The notes under the pieces are model-generated. The model did no database searches. It saw only the letters and a list, made by a program, of their open reading frames with translations, and had not been told where the DNA came from. From Marinobacter orientalis (GTDB taxonomy: Bacteria > Pseudomonadota > Gammaproteobacteria > Pseudomonadales > Oleiphilaceae), in assembly GCF_004792665.1 (NCBI RefSeq), contig NZ_SRZX01000001.1, positions 992,001-1,056,000 on the forward strand: a stretch of DNA of 64,000 nucleotides, written 5' to 3'. Numbering within the stretch: the first letter of the stretch is position 1; every line of letters starts with the position of its first letter. Made by a program: the position numbers and the translations under genes. This document shows, piece by piece, positions 9,525-18,156 of the stretch.

Positions 9525-10433
9525 ATGTCAGGCAAAACCGTAAACAGTGCAATCCTTCTGCTGGTGATCGGCAACGCCATGGCAATCATATCCGACGTCT
9601 TCATCAAACTGATGGAACCCGGCGCGCCGATCTTCCAGTTTGCCTTCCTGCGCTGCGTGATCACCCTGTTGCTGTTACTGCCCCTGGCCGGCCAGCTCAA
9701 TCGCAAGCACCTGTTCTCCGGCTTCAAAGTCCACGCCGTGCGCGCCCATATACACCTGGCCGGCATCCTGTGCATGGTCGTTGCCCTGGCCAACCTGCCC
9801 CTGGCCACCGCCAACGCCGTCTTCTACGCCGCACCCATACTGGTCATGGTGCTGTCCGTCATCCTGTTCCGGGAAAAACTCACCCCCCTGAGCGTCTTCG
9901 CCGTATTCAGCGGGTTCGGCGGCATCATCGTCATCCTGAGACCGATGGAATTCAACTGGGCGGCCATCGCCGCACTGGCAGCCGCCCTTGCACTGGCCAT
10001 CAACGCCGTCATGGTGCGCAAGCTGCCCCGGGAGCAGACCACCGTACACAAGCTGTTGCTGAACTACGCACTGATCATCCCGGCTGCCGGTGCACTGGCG
10101 ATCTGGGAAGGCGCCGCCTGGGACAGTTCCATACTCGTCAGTGCCCTGGGTTCCGCCCTGTTTATCCTGGGCTACAACATCACCGTATTGCTGGCCTATC
10201 GGCAGGTAGACGCCAACCAGGTAACCGCTGCTGAATACACCGGGCTGATCTGGGCAGTTGGCATTGGCTGGATCTGGTTCTCGGAAGTGCCGGACCTGTG
10301 GTTCCTGGCCGGCAGCACCATGATCGTGGTGCCACTGATACTGATCGGCCTGCAGCAACACCGGCGCCGCTCAAGGGCGCCGGCCAGAGGCTTTAATCCG
10401 GATACTCAGCGGGTCACATCAATAAGCAGCTGA
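9525..10433 (+). CDS. EamA/DMT-family transporter
   Basis: Drug/metabolite-superfamily permease of 302 residues with ten predicted membrane helices arranged as two EamA repeats (about 8-140 and 150-285). ATG 9525 is chosen because TAGGAG lies just upstream and the protein then begins MSGKTVNSAILLLVIGNAMA, a normal first helix. A longer in-frame start at 9417 would translate the repeat element and is rejected. Members export amino acids, nucleotides or other metabolites; the substrate cannot be told. The C-terminus is basic (QQHRRRSRAPARG). The gene stands alone: the structured repeat lies upstream and the convergent ChaC-like gene follows 57 bp downstream. Confidence 0.85.
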   Translation: MSGKTVNSAILLLVIGNAMAIISDVFIKLMEPGAPIFQFAFLRCVITLLLLLPLAGQLNRKHLFSGFKVHAVRAHIHLAGILCMVVALANLPLATANAVFYAAPILVMVLSVILFREKLTPLSVFAVFSGFGGIIVILRPMEFNWAAIAALAAALALAINAVMVRKLPREQTTVHKLLLNYALIIPAAGALAIWEGAAWDSSILVSALGSALFILGYNITVLLAYRQVDANQVTAAEYTGLIWAVGIGWIWFSEVPDLWFLAGSTMIVVPLILIGLQQHRRRSRAPARGFNPDTQRVTSISS

Positions 10434-10490
10434 GCGCCCTGCTCTACCGGATGGTAGCCACTGTCGTATCCACGATATTACCGGGTGACG

Positions 10491-11045
10491 TCAACGCAGG
10501 TGAGACTCCAGTTCAAAGACGTGGGGGTCGTGATCGCCAAGGGCCCTGAGCGCCTCTGCCAGTTTCAGGAGGTATTCGCTGTTGGGACCACTGGGGCCCG
10601 ACGAACGCGCAATCTGGCGGGCGATATCGAGGGAGGAGGCTGGTCCCAGAAAGGCGGCGTTGTCCGCAGTGGCAATGTAAACAAGTCCTTCTGCACTGCT
10701 TTTATCGTCGAATGTCATGGGCGTGCCGAAGCGCAGATAGCCGTTTTTCTCGCGCACGTCCAGATGCCGGAACACCTCCGGTGATACCCGATAGGCCATG
10801 CCCTTGCACAGAGCCCCAGGCTGCTCAATCAGTGTTACCACCCGGCCCGGAGCTTGCGGAGTGCCGCGGTGATCATGAGAGCCCTGCCAGAACCGCCGCG
10901 CCCAGCCCTCGATGGTTGCCGGGCGCTGCTCGATAAACGGGAAATCCACCTTGTAGATCAGCGAACCGTAGCCGAACAGCCAGACCGAAGACAGGCCCTC
11001 GAAGTTCTGACGCAAGCGGTTGTGTTCAACGGTCGTTATGGTCAT
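10491..11045 (-). CDS. ChaC-like gamma-glutamylcyclotransferase
   Basis: Cytosolic enzyme of about 184 residues. The ChaC signature VWLFGYGSLIYKVDFPF lies near residue 22 and a conserved acidic segment HLDVREKNGYLR near 95 supplies the expected catalytic glutamate. ChaC-type enzymes cleave glutathione to 5-oxoproline and Cys-Gly, so a role in glutathione turnover is likely. ATG 11045 is taken as start; an in-frame TTG at 11054 with its own weak AGGGA upstream is an alternative. The marC-like gene lies 24 bp upstream on the same strand, so the two may be co-transcribed without an obvious functional link. Confidence 0.8.
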   Translation of the reverse strand: MTITTVEHNRLRQNFEGLSSVWLFGYGSLIYKVDFPFIEQRPATIEGWARRFWQGSHDHRGTPQAPGRVVTLIEQPGALCKGMAYRVSPEVFRHLDVREKNGYLRFGTPMTFDDKSSAEGLVYIATADNAAFLGPASSLDIARQIARSSGPSGPNSEYLLKLAEALRALGDHDPHVFELESHLR

Positions 11046-11069
11046 CAGCCTCAATCATCCCTAAATTAC

Positions 11070-11693
11070 TCAAACAGACGCCATGAATCCCGCTATCCCC
11101 GTCAACACGATCTCCGCCGCCATAGCGGACAGGATAAGTCCACTGATCTTGGAAAGGATGTTCAGCCCGGTCTTACCCAGGACTTTTTCGAGATAGCCGG
11201 ACAGGTGAAGCAGTACCGCCAGTATGACCAGTCCCGACACCAGACCAAGCAGGCCACCGAGCACCTCCGATACGCTGCTCAACTCGGCACCGTAAACCAG
11301 AATAGCACCAATGGTGGCGGGGCCGATCATCACCGGTATCGCCAATGGCACCACGGCGATATCATCCCGGTCCTCGTCCGGCAGCCCGGTGGCGTGGTTG
11401 CGGGTACCACTGGTAACCAGGCTGATGGCCGTCAGGAACAGCAGGCTTCCGGCACCGATCCGGAATGAGTTCAGGGTAATGCCAATGGCACTGAACAGTA
11501 CCGGGCCGGCAAAGAACAGTACCAGCCCCAGGATCAGCGCCGAGACAGTGGAGCGGCGGATAATCGAGTTCTTTTCCGCCGCCGGCAGGCCCCGGGTCAG
11601 AGCCAGGAACATGGTTACCACAAAGAACGGTGCCAGCAGGAACAGGAAACGGATCGTGCTGCTGATATAGGTACTGACAAACGCTTCAAACAT
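11070..11693 (-). CDS. MarC-family integral membrane protein
   Basis: Protein of 207 residues with six hydrophobic segments and the MarC/NAAT pattern: FLLAPFFVVTMFLALTRGLP in the first helices, FRIGAGSLLFLTAIS near 77, and PLAIPVMIGPATIGAIL near 115. The short loop with GLPDEDRDD precedes that conserved Pro-Gly helix. MarC proteins were once linked to multiple antibiotic resistance but E. coli MarC does not confer it; some homologues move neutral amino acids. The gene is the upstream member of a possible pair with the ChaC-like gene. GGAT about 8 bp before the ATG is the only ribosome-binding signal. Confidence 0.85.
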   Translation of the reverse strand: MFEAFVSTYISSTIRFLFLLAPFFVVTMFLALTRGLPAAEKNSIIRRSTVSALILGLVLFFAGPVLFSAIGITLNSFRIGAGSLLFLTAISLVTSGTRNHATGLPDEDRDDIAVVPLAIPVMIGPATIGAILVYGAELSSVSEVLGGLLGLVSGLVILAVLLHLSGYLEKVLGKTGLNILSKISGLILSAMAAEIVLTGIAGFMASV

Positions 11694-11774
11694 TCAGAGT
11701 ATCCGGCCAGGGGGTGAAAAACGGTACAGCATAGCGGCAGCGGCGCCTGAGCGCCGTACGGAAGTGAACGTATC

Positions 11775-12713
11775 CTAGCGTTTGACGCTGGGCTTGCGGG
11801 GTTTCCGTGGCTTTACCGGTTTAGCGGGTTTTCCCGGCCGCGGGGGCTTGCCGCGTTTGCCAGCCGGTTTTCCCGGCATTCCCCCTTTCCCATTCCTGCC
11901 ACCGGGTCCATGGGGCGGCTTACCCGTCTTTTTGCCCGGCTTTTTCCCCGCCGGCTTCCTGGTTTCGCTGCGGGTGTCCGGGCTGACATCCGATGACGAG
12001 TCGCGGATCATGTCGAACAGGCCGGCCAACTCCTTTTCGCTCAGGTCACGCCACTCACCCACCGGCAATCCCTTCAGGCTGATATTCATGATGCGCACGC
12101 GCTCGAGCCGGGTGACGTCGTAATCGAAGAACTCGCACATGCGGCGGATCTGCCGGTTCAGGCCCTGCACCAGGGTAATACGAAACACGAAACGGGAGAC
12201 CTTCTCCACTTTGCAGCGTTTGGTGACCGTGCCCAGTATCGGCACACCGGCACTCATACCCTGGACAAACTCCGCGGTCACCGGCTTGTCGACGGTTACC
12301 ACGTATTCTTTCTCGTGGTTGTTGCCGGCCCGCAGGATCTTGTTGACGAGGTCGCCGTTGCTGGTGAGAAAGATCAGCCCCTGGGAGTCCTTGTCCAGGC
12401 GGCCAATGGGGAAGATCCGCTCGCCATGGCCGACGTGGTTGACGATATTCCTCGGCTCCGCCGGGTCGGTGGTGCTGACCACGCCCACGGGTTTGTTCAG
12501 GGCAATAAAGATCAGGTCTTCCTCGTCCCGGGGTTCGATCAGCTGGCCGTTAACGGTAACCCTGTCTCCCGGAAGGACCTGGTCCCCTACCTGGGCCGCC
12601 CTGCCATTGATGGCGACGTTGCCGTTCTCGATATAGCGGTCCGCCTCCCGCCGGGAACACATGCCACTCTCGCTGATGTATTTGTTGAGGCGGGTCGAGT
12701 TTTTGCCGGGCAT
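11775..12713 (-). CDS. rluF: 23S rRNA pseudouridine synthase, RluF type
   Basis: Enzyme of 312 residues. An S4 RNA-binding domain (about 6-55, [20 protein letters not shown]) precedes the RsuA/RluB/E/F catalytic domain; the catalytic aspartate is D107 in [10 protein letters not shown], and [17 protein letters not shown] is the second family motif. In E. coli RluF modifies U2604 and also U2605. The C-terminal tail (about 245-312) is a low-complexity run of Lys, Pro, Gly and Arg that probably adds RNA affinity, like the basic tail of E. coli RluF but longer. AGGA six bases before ATG 12713 decides the start over an upstream TTG at 12728. Confidence 0.9.
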   Translation of the reverse strand: MPGKNSTRLNKYISESGMCSRREADRYIENGNVAINGRAAQVGDQVLPGDRVTVNGQLIEPRDEEDLIFIALNKPVGVVSTTDPAEPRNIVNHVGHGERIFPIGRLDKDSQGLIFLTSNGDLVNKILRAGNNHEKEYVVTVDKPVTAEFVQGMSAGVPILGTVTKRCKVEKVSRFVFRITLVQGLNRQIRRMCEFFDYDVTRLERVRIMNISLKGLPVGEWRDLSEKELAGLFDMIRDSSSDVSPDTRSETRKPAGKKPGKKTGKPPHGPGGRNGKGGMPGKPAGKRGKPPRPGKPAKPVKPRKPRKPSVKR

Positions 12714-12782
12714 GGGGTTCCTGTCCAAGGTCGGTTGTTTGATTGAAAATGTCGTGACGTTGCGGTTTCTGACGGATCAAAG

Positions 12783-13604
12783 TCAACCGGACGGGCTGAT
12801 GTAGACCCAGTTGGTGCCTACGTCATCACACACCACGATGTCGCGGTTGATCTCCATGCACAGGGAGAGGTCGCCCGGCAACTCATCGTGATAGCGGGGC
12901 TTTACCGCCAGGTTTTTCTTGTCCTGCTTGAGCAGCGTAAAAGTCTGCTCCATGCGCCGGGCAAAGTCGACACCGCCGTCTTCCATGATATGGAAGGCAT
13001 GATGGAACGCGGTGAAACTCATAGTGTTGGCACCCAGGCCGATGTCCACCATTTTGGGGATGTAGCGATCGTAGGCGTCTGACAGGTAACGTCGCACCGC
13101 TTCCTCGTCTTTGCGGCTGCCCTTGTATGAACTCAAACCCAGGCGGTTATCCGGCTCCAGAGCCCCATCCGCCAGTCTGCTGTTGGGCTGGTTCATCGCA
13201 AGGTCAAAACGGCGTTCCGGGCAGGTAATTCGCTGGCCTTCGAGGCGGCAATCCGCCAGCTGACCGCCATCCGCCGGTGGGTTGTTCTCCGGCTCAGCCA
13301 CCTCCGGCTGTGTATCAGCCTGCTCTGTTTGAGTCCGGGCGTCGGCCGTTGCTGAAGCCCCGGGCTGCGGAACTTCCAGCCCCAGACGGCCGGCCGGCCG
13401 GCGTAAGAGCAGCGCCTGCACCTGTGGGTCGTTGCGTTTGAAATCCGTTGGAGAAGGCAAGCCTGCTCCCCCTCCTTCGGCGACAACCTCGCAGTACAGC
13501 TTTTCCAGACCGGTTTCCGCGCCTTCAAGGCAAGCACTCCCGGCTGCGTTGGCGGTGCTTATACACAGACCAAGCACCAACGAGGCGTGCCATCTAGTCC
13601 TCAT
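12783..13604 (-). CDS. Secreted protein of unknown function
   Basis: Protein of 273 residues that I do not recognise. A signal peptide (MRTRWHASLVLGLCISTANA) is followed by a cysteine-containing region, a Pro/Glu/Ala/Gln-rich linker (about 85-125), then a C-terminal domain with two cysteines (CRLEGQRITC), a helical segment (SRKDEEAVRRYLSDAYDRYI) and a conserved-looking end, LSLCMEINRDIVVCDDVGTNWVYIS. A periplasmic location is inferred from the signal peptide. ATG 13604 overlaps the last 11 bp of the upstream TetR gene, so the two are probably translationally coupled. The pairing hints that this protein belongs to the same fatty-acid regulon, but nothing in it shows a lipid-related activity. 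Confidence 0.75.
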   Translation of the reverse strand: MRTRWHASLVLGLCISTANAAGSACLEGAETGLEKLYCEVVAEGGGAGLPSPTDFKRNDPQVQALLLRRPAGRLGLEVPQPGASATADARTQTEQADTQPEVAEPENNPPADGGQLADCRLEGQRITCPERRFDLAMNQPNSRLADGALEPDNRLGLSSYKGSRKDEEAVRRYLSDAYDRYIPKMVDIGLGANTMSFTAFHHAFHIMEDGGVDFARRMEQTFTLLKQDKKNLAVKPRYHDELPGDLSLCMEINRDIVVCDDVGTNWVYISPSG

Positions 13605-14205
13605 CACGCTGCCCCAGTGCCACACGCGCCATCAGATCCTCAACCCGGCGGATGGTTTCTGCGTCGCCTTTCTTACCCGTAAGCACCACCTGGGAGCCGA
13701 TAGTAGCAACGTACATCAGCAAGGACAGATCCCGTATGCGCTGGGGATCACTGCTCAGCCGCTCATACAGCTCACAGTTCTGGTTGATCCTGGCTTCGTC
13801 CACCTCGGTCACCAGGTCCGCCGCATAGTCGTTGCGGCGGGCAAAATCCCGCACCGCCAGCTCCACCTGAAGGCGGCGGATGTTGCGGGAAGCGTCGGTA
13901 AGCAGCAGTTCCAGAATCTGCCTCAGCTCGGTTTCCACATCCCCGCCTTTGGGTTTCCAGTACTGAAGCTCGTGGAGGCGCCGGTCCCGCCAGCGGTCGA
14001 GAAAGCTGACCACCAGCTCCTCATGGTCCTTGAAGTGCCAATAGAAACTGCCACGGCTGACGCCAAGCTTTTTCGACAGCGTCAGCACCCTCAACTGACT
14101 GAAACCCCCGGCAGCCACTTCGCCGGCGGCGGCGTCCAGCCAGTCGTCACGGGTCAGTTGTGCTTTTTCCGGCGTCTTGCGTCTGGTCTGTCGGGCATCA
14201 GTCAT
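13594..14205 (-). CDS. TetR-family regulator of the beta-oxidation cluster
   Basis: Regulator of 203 residues. The TetR helix-turn-helix occupies about residues 16-65 (LTRDDWLDAAAGEVAAGGFS, then LSKKLGVSRGSFYWHFKDHEEL); the rest is a helical ligand-binding domain. It is transcribed away from the hydratase/dehydrogenase gene at 14408, and two palindromes fill the space between (14306-14343). That layout is typical of an autoregulated TetR repressor controlling its divergent neighbour, with an acyl-CoA as the likely inducer. The latter is inference by analogy to FadR/PsrA-type TetR proteins. ATG 14205 is preferred; an open frame continues upstream to 14379 but would run through the operator. 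Confidence 0.85.
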   Translation of the reverse strand: MTDARQTRRKTPEKAQLTRDDWLDAAAGEVAAGGFSQLRVLTLSKKLGVSRGSFYWHFKDHEELVVSFLDRWRDRRLHELQYWKPKGGDVETELRQILELLLTDASRNIRRLQVELAVRDFARRNDYAADLVTEVDEARINQNCELYERLSSDPQRIRDLSLLMYVATIGSQVVLTGKKGDAETIRRVEDLMARVALGQRDED

Positions 14206-14289
14206 TCGGTGGTCAGATCCTGCTGCGGGCGGTTTATGGGAACCTGTGAGGTCGATTCTACATGAACAGGGGCACCACTTCTGAAACCG

Positions 14290-14343
14290 TTGACCCTGCC
14301 AAAAACATACATTAGTGTATGGCCAAACAATACACCAGTGTAT
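14290..14343. promoter_or_regulatory. Paired TetR operators and probable promoter
   Basis: Two inverted repeats sit in the divergent region: CATACA-TTAG-TGTATG (14306-14321, perfect 6-bp arms) and ATACAC-CA-GTGTAT (14330-14343, perfect 6-bp arms). Their centres are 23 bp apart, about two helical turns. TTGACC at 14290-14295 with TAGTGT at 14313-14318 (17-bp spacing) makes a plausible promoter toward the plus-strand beta-oxidation genes, with its -10 element inside the first palindrome, so binding would block it. Confidence 0.65.
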
Positions 14344-14407
14344 GGAGATTTCAACGGGTGTCTTCATACCGATGATCAATCCTGTTCCAGTATCAGGGAG
14401 TTGCCCA

Positions 14408-16504
14408 ATGAGTACTGCCCATTACGATCTGAATGGCTCTATCGCCGTTATCCGGCTCGATAACCCGCCGGTCAATGGCCTCGGCTTTGCCTTGCGCAAG
14501 GGTATTGTCAATGGCATTCGCAAAGCCGAGGCTGACGACGCGGTCAGGGCCGTGGTACTGATCGGCTCCGACCGCGCCTTTTCCGGTGGCGCTGACATCA
14601 GCGAATTCGGTACCGGCAAAGCCACCGCCGAACCCAACCTGAACACGGTCGTCAACTATGTGGAAACCAGCCGCAAGCCGGTCGTCGCCGCTATCAGCGG
14701 TGCCTGTATGGGCGGTGGGCTGGAACTGGCGCTGAGTTGCCATTACCGGATCGTCAAACCCGATGCCCAGATTGCGCTGCCGGAAGTAAAACTGGGCCTT
14801 TTGCCTGGTGCCGGCGGCACCCAGCGCCTGCCCCGGGTGATCGGCGCCGAACACGCGCTGAACATGATCGTCTCCGGCAGCGTGGTGCCCGCGAAGCAGT
14901 TCCAGGGCAGCGCCCTGTTTGACGAAATTATTGATGGCGAACTGCTGGATGCAGCCATTGCCTACGCCAACAAGGTTGTTAACGAAAACCGGCCATTGAA
15001 AAAAGTGCGCGACCTGAAAGTAAAGCACGCTAATCCGGAAGGTTTTTTCATGTTCGCCCACAATACCGTGGGGGCCATGACGAAGAACTATCCGGCGCCG
15101 CTGAAGTGTGTGAATGCAGTGGAGGCAGCCGTCACCAGACCCTTCGACAAGGGTATGGAAGTTGAGCGCGAAGCCTTCGTTCATCTGATGCACACCCCCG
15201 AATCCCGTGCCCTGCGCCATGCTTTCTTCTCCGAGCGCCTGACCAGCAAAATTGCCGATGTGCCCTCCGACACCCCGGTTCGCGACATCAGGTCCGTCGG
15301 TGTGATCGGCGGCGGCACCATGGGCACAGGTATCAGCATCAACTTCCTCAACGCCGGAATTCCGGTCACCCTGGTGGAAATGAAGCAGGAAGGCCTTGAT
15401 CGCGGCGTCGCGGCTATCCGGAAAGTCTACGAGGGCCGGGTGAAAAAAGGCCGCATGAGCGAAGACGATGCCAACGCCAAAATGGCGCTGCTCACGCCGT
15501 CACTGAGCTATGACGACCTCGGCAACGCGGATCTGGTGATCGAAGCCGTATTCGAGGAAATGGGCGTGAAGCAGTCCGTGTTCGAGAAGCTGGACGAGGT
15601 GTGCAAGCAAGGCGCCATCCTGGCCTCCAACACCTCCACCCTGGATCTCAACAGGATCGCCAGCTTCACCAAACGTCCGCAAGACGTCATCGGCCTGCAC
15701 TTCTTCAGCCCGGCCAACATCATGAAGTTACTGGAAGTGGTGCGCGGCGAGAAAACCTCCAGGGACGTTCTGGCCACTGCCATGAAACTGGCCAGGACCA
15801 TCAGAAAGACCGCCGTGGTTTCCGGCGTGTGCGACGGCTTTATCGGCAACCGCATGATCAACCAGTACCAGCGCGAAGCCCTGCTGATGCTGGAAGAAGG
15901 CGCCAGCGTGCAACAGATCGACAGGGCCATCGAGAAGTTCGGCTTTGCCATGGGCCCGCTGCGCATGGCCGACCTGGCCGGCGGCGACATCGGCTGGGCC
16001 ATCCGCAAACGCCAGTATGAAGAAAATCCGGACATGGTGAAGATGGTGGTGGCTGACCGTCTGTGCGAAATGGGCCGCTACGGCCAGAAAACCGGCGCCG
16101 GTTTCTACCGCTACGAGCCGGGCAACCGCAACGCCCTGCCTGATCCGGAAGTGGACAGGGTGGTCGATGAAGTTCGTGCCGAACTGGGTATTACCCCGCG
16201 CAGGATCAGCAACCAGGAAATCGTCGAGCGCTGTGTCTACGCCCTGGTCAATGAAGGCGCACAGATTCTGGACGAAGGGATCGCCCAGCGCGCCTCCGAC
16301 ATCGACATGGTGTACCTGACCGGTTACGGCTTCCCGGTATTCCGCGGTGGCCCCATGCATTACGCCGAAGAAGTCGGGCTGCTCAACGTGGTTCGCGCCA
16401 TGCAGGCCTTTACCGAAGACCGCCACACCCAACCAGGCTTCTGGGAGCCTGCGGCCCTGCTCGCAAGGCGTGCCGAGGAAGGCGGGGGTTTCGACGATAA
16501 ATAA
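14408..16504 (+). CDS. Enoyl-CoA hydratase / 3-hydroxyacyl-CoA dehydrogenase
   Basis: Bifunctional beta-oxidation enzyme of 698 residues, the size of FadB/FadJ. The N-terminal crotonase domain (about 1-185) has the oxyanion-hole motifs SDRAFSGGADISEF and ISGACMGGGLELALSCHYRI and the catalytic-glutamate segment ALPEVKLGLLPGAGGTQRLP. The NAD-binding dehydrogenase part begins at VGVIGGGTMGTGISINFLNAG (near 298) and carries SNTSTLDLNRIA and GLHFFSPANIMKLLEVV; two C-terminal domains follow. It converts enoyl-CoA to 3-ketoacyl-CoA. GGGAG is 8 bp before ATG 14408. The thiolase gene follows after 30 bp. It resembles the FadJ-like monofunctional-partner arrangement more than the fadBA operon, so no gene symbol is given. 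Confidence 0.92.
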   Translation: MSTAHYDLNGSIAVIRLDNPPVNGLGFALRKGIVNGIRKAEADDAVRAVVLIGSDRAFSGGADISEFGTGKATAEPNLNTVVNYVETSRKPVVAAISGACMGGGLELALSCHYRIVKPDAQIALPEVKLGLLPGAGGTQRLPRVIGAEHALNMIVSGSVVPAKQFQGSALFDEIIDGELLDAAIAYANKVVNENRPLKKVRDLKVKHANPEGFFMFAHNTVGAMTKNYPAPLKCVNAVEAAVTRPFDKGMEVEREAFVHLMHTPESRALRHAFFSERLTSKIADVPSDTPVRDIRSVGVIGGGTMGTGISINFLNAGIPVTLVEMKQEGLDRGVAAIRKVYEGRVKKGRMSEDDANAKMALLTPSLSYDDLGNADLVIEAVFEEMGVKQSVFEKLDEVCKQGAILASNTSTLDLNRIASFTKRPQDVIGLHFFSPANIMKLLEVVRGEKTSRDVLATAMKLARTIRKTAVVSGVCDGFIGNRMINQYQREALLMLEEGASVQQIDRAIEKFGFAMGPLRMADLAGGDIGWAIRKRQYEENPDMVKMVVADRLCEMGRYGQKTGAGFYRYEPGNRNALPDPEVDRVVDEVRAELGITPRRISNQEIVERCVYALVNEGAQILDEGIAQRASDIDMVYLTGYGFPVFRGGPMHYAEEVGLLNVVRAMQAFTEDRHTQPGFWEPAALLARRAEEGGGFDDK

Positions 16505-16534
16505 CCGGTCCACGAATTTATTCGGAGAATTATT

Positions 16535-17716
16535 ATGTCCAATGATGTTGTCATCGTATCCACCGCCCGCACGCCCCTGGCCAAGTCCTGGCGCGGCGGC
16601 CTGAACATGACCCACGGCGCAACCCTGGCCGGCCACGCTATCCAGCATGCGGTCGAGCGCTCGAAAGTCGACCCCAACGAAATCGAAGACGTGCTGATGG
16701 GCTGCGCCCTGCCGGAAGGCTCCACCGGTAACGACGTCGCCCGTATGGGCGCCATCCGTGCCGGCCTGCCGGTCTCCGTGGCCGGCGCCACCATCAACCG
16801 CTTCTGCTCCTCGGGCCTGCAGGCCATTGCCATGGCGGCCCACCACATTGCCGTGGATCGGGTGCCGGTGATGGTCGCCGGTGGCGTGGAATCCATCTCC
16901 ACCGTCCAGGCCAACCTCAACCAGAACTACCTGATGGAACCCTGGCTGGCGAAAAACAAGCCGGAGCTGTACTGGTCCATGCTGGATACCGCCGAAACCG
17001 TGGCCAGGCGCTATGGCATCAAGAAAGAAGATATGGACGAATACGGCGTCCGTAGCCAGAACCTGGCCGCCAAAGCCCGCGAAGACGGCAAGTTCGACGA
17101 CGAAATCGTACCCATCACCACCACCATGGGTGTTGCCGACAAGGCCACCGGTCAGCTCAGCAGCCAGGAAGTGACGGTCAGCCAGGACGAGGGCATCCGC
17201 CCGGATACCAACCTGGAAGGCGTCAGCAAGATTCGCTCCGCGATGGAAGGCGGCGTGGTCACTGCGGGCAACGCCAGCCAGTTCTCTGACGGTGCTTCAG
17301 CGTGCGTTCTGATGGACAGCAAAATCGCCGAACAGCGCGGCGCCACTCCGCTGGGTATCTTCCGCGGATTCGCGGTTGCCGGTTGCGAGCCGGACGAAAT
17401 GGGCATCGGCCCTGTGTTCGCGGTTCCCAAGCTGCTCAAGCGCGCCGGCCTGACGGTTGACGACATCGGCCTGTGGGAATTGAACGAAGCTTTCGCCGTC
17501 CAGGTTCTGTACTGCCAGCGCAAACTCGGCATCCCGATAGACCGCCTGAACGTCAACGGCGGCGCCATCGCAGTCGGCCACCCCTACGGCACCACCGGTT
17601 CCCGCCTGGTCGGCCACGCCCTGATCGAAGGCAAGCGCCGTGGTGTCAAGTACGTCGTCGTTACTATGTGCGTCGGTACGGGTATGGGTGCTGCCGGGTT
17701 GTTTGAGGTTGCCTAA
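16535..17716 (+). CDS. Acetyl-CoA C-acyltransferase (thiolase)
   Basis: Thiolase of 393 residues that cleaves 3-ketoacyl-CoA to acetyl-CoA and a shortened acyl-CoA. The nucleophilic cysteine is C91 in [11 protein letters not shown], the histidine is H349 in [16 protein letters not shown], and the second cysteine is C379 in [16 protein letters not shown], all at the usual positions. CGGAGAATTATT precedes the ATG. It follows the hydratase/dehydrogenase gene and completes the two last enzymes of a beta-oxidation turn. A short GCCTAAGGC followed by T7 just after the stop (17712-17727) may stop transcription, and the long hairpin of repeat copy B begins 30 bp beyond the stop. Confidence 0.93.
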   Translation: MSNDVVIVSTARTPLAKSWRGGLNMTHGATLAGHAIQHAVERSKVDPNEIEDVLMGCALPEGSTGNDVARMGAIRAGLPVSVAGATINRFCSSGLQAIAMAAHHIAVDRVPVMVAGGVESISTVQANLNQNYLMEPWLAKNKPELYWSMLDTAETVARRYGIKKEDMDEYGVRSQNLAAKAREDGKFDDEIVPITTTMGVADKATGQLSSQEVTVSQDEGIRPDTNLEGVSKIRSAMEGGVVTAGNASQFSDGASACVLMDSKIAEQRGATPLGIFRGFAVAGCEPDEMGIGPVFAVPKLLKRAGLTVDDIGLWELNEAFAVQVLYCQRKLGIPIDRLNVNGGAIAVGHPYGTTGSRLVGHALIEGKRRGVKYVVVTMCVGTGMGAAGLFEVA

Positions 17717-17745
17717 GGCTTTTTTTGCCTGAAGCTTAGGTGGAA

Positions 17746-17855
17746 GCGGCTGTTGGGTGGGGGGTTCCGAAACACGCTGTAAACACGTCCGTGTGCGCTT
17801 GGGCTCCGCCATCCATGGCTCCGCACAGTTTCGGAACCCCCCACCCAACAGCCGC
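17746..17855 (-). repeat. Structured intergenic repeat, copy B
   Basis: A perfect 28-bp inverted repeat (17746-17773 with 17828-17855; left arm starts GCGGCTGTTGGGTGGGGGGT) encloses a 54-nt core. On the minus strand the core begins TGTGCGGAGCCATGGATGG and ends TTTACAGCGT, matching copy A at most positions. The element is inverted relative to copies A and C. The arms are unrelated in sequence to those of the other copies except for the inner TTCCGAAAC. It lies 30 bp after the thiolase stop. A 28-bp perfect stem of this GC content would be very stable as RNA or as extruded DNA. Confidence 0.88.
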
Positions 17856-17951
17856 CCGTAGCTTTGCGCAATGGCCAACAGGTGCAGCTATCCAAGGCTA
17901 GAGAATGCTCGCCCAAAGCGATTTACAAAAGCAGGCACGCACGAACTCGAA

Positions 17952-18064
17952 GCGTCGGATGGGTATCCCCTTTCAAAACTGTACGGAGCCATGGATGGCG
18001 GAGTCCAAGCGTCACATGGATGTGCCGAAGGAGCGTGTTTTGAAAGGGGATACCCATTCGGCGC
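17952..18064 (+). repeat. Structured intergenic repeat, copy C
   Basis: Inverted arms 17952-17979 and 18037-18064 pair over 28 bp (26 Watson-Crick and two G.T), with the inner sequence CTTTCAAAAC. The 57-nt core begins TGTACGGAGCCATGGATGG, continues GCGGAGTCCAAGCG and holds the hairpin CACA-TGGA-TGTG, but its last 15 bases differ from copies A and B. It has the orientation of copy A and is separated from copy B by 96 bp. An outer AACTCG/CGAGTT pair (17944-17949, 18070-18075) may extend the structure. Copy C ends 92 bp before the acyl-CoA dehydrogenase gene at 18157. Confidence 0.85.
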
Positions 18065-18156
18065 CACCCCCGAGTTTATAGGCCCGGCATTAAAAACCAA
18101 CAGGCAACACAAAAGTCAAAACCATCAACCTCAGCCAAACAGACAAGAGGTGCAAC

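Noticed and set aside
9316..9585. Frames on both strands through repeat copy A, including an N-terminal extension of the EamA protein
   Set aside because: The extension translates the repeat; TAGGAG before ATG 9525 and the normal first helix show the real start. Similar frames through copies B and C arise from the same core.
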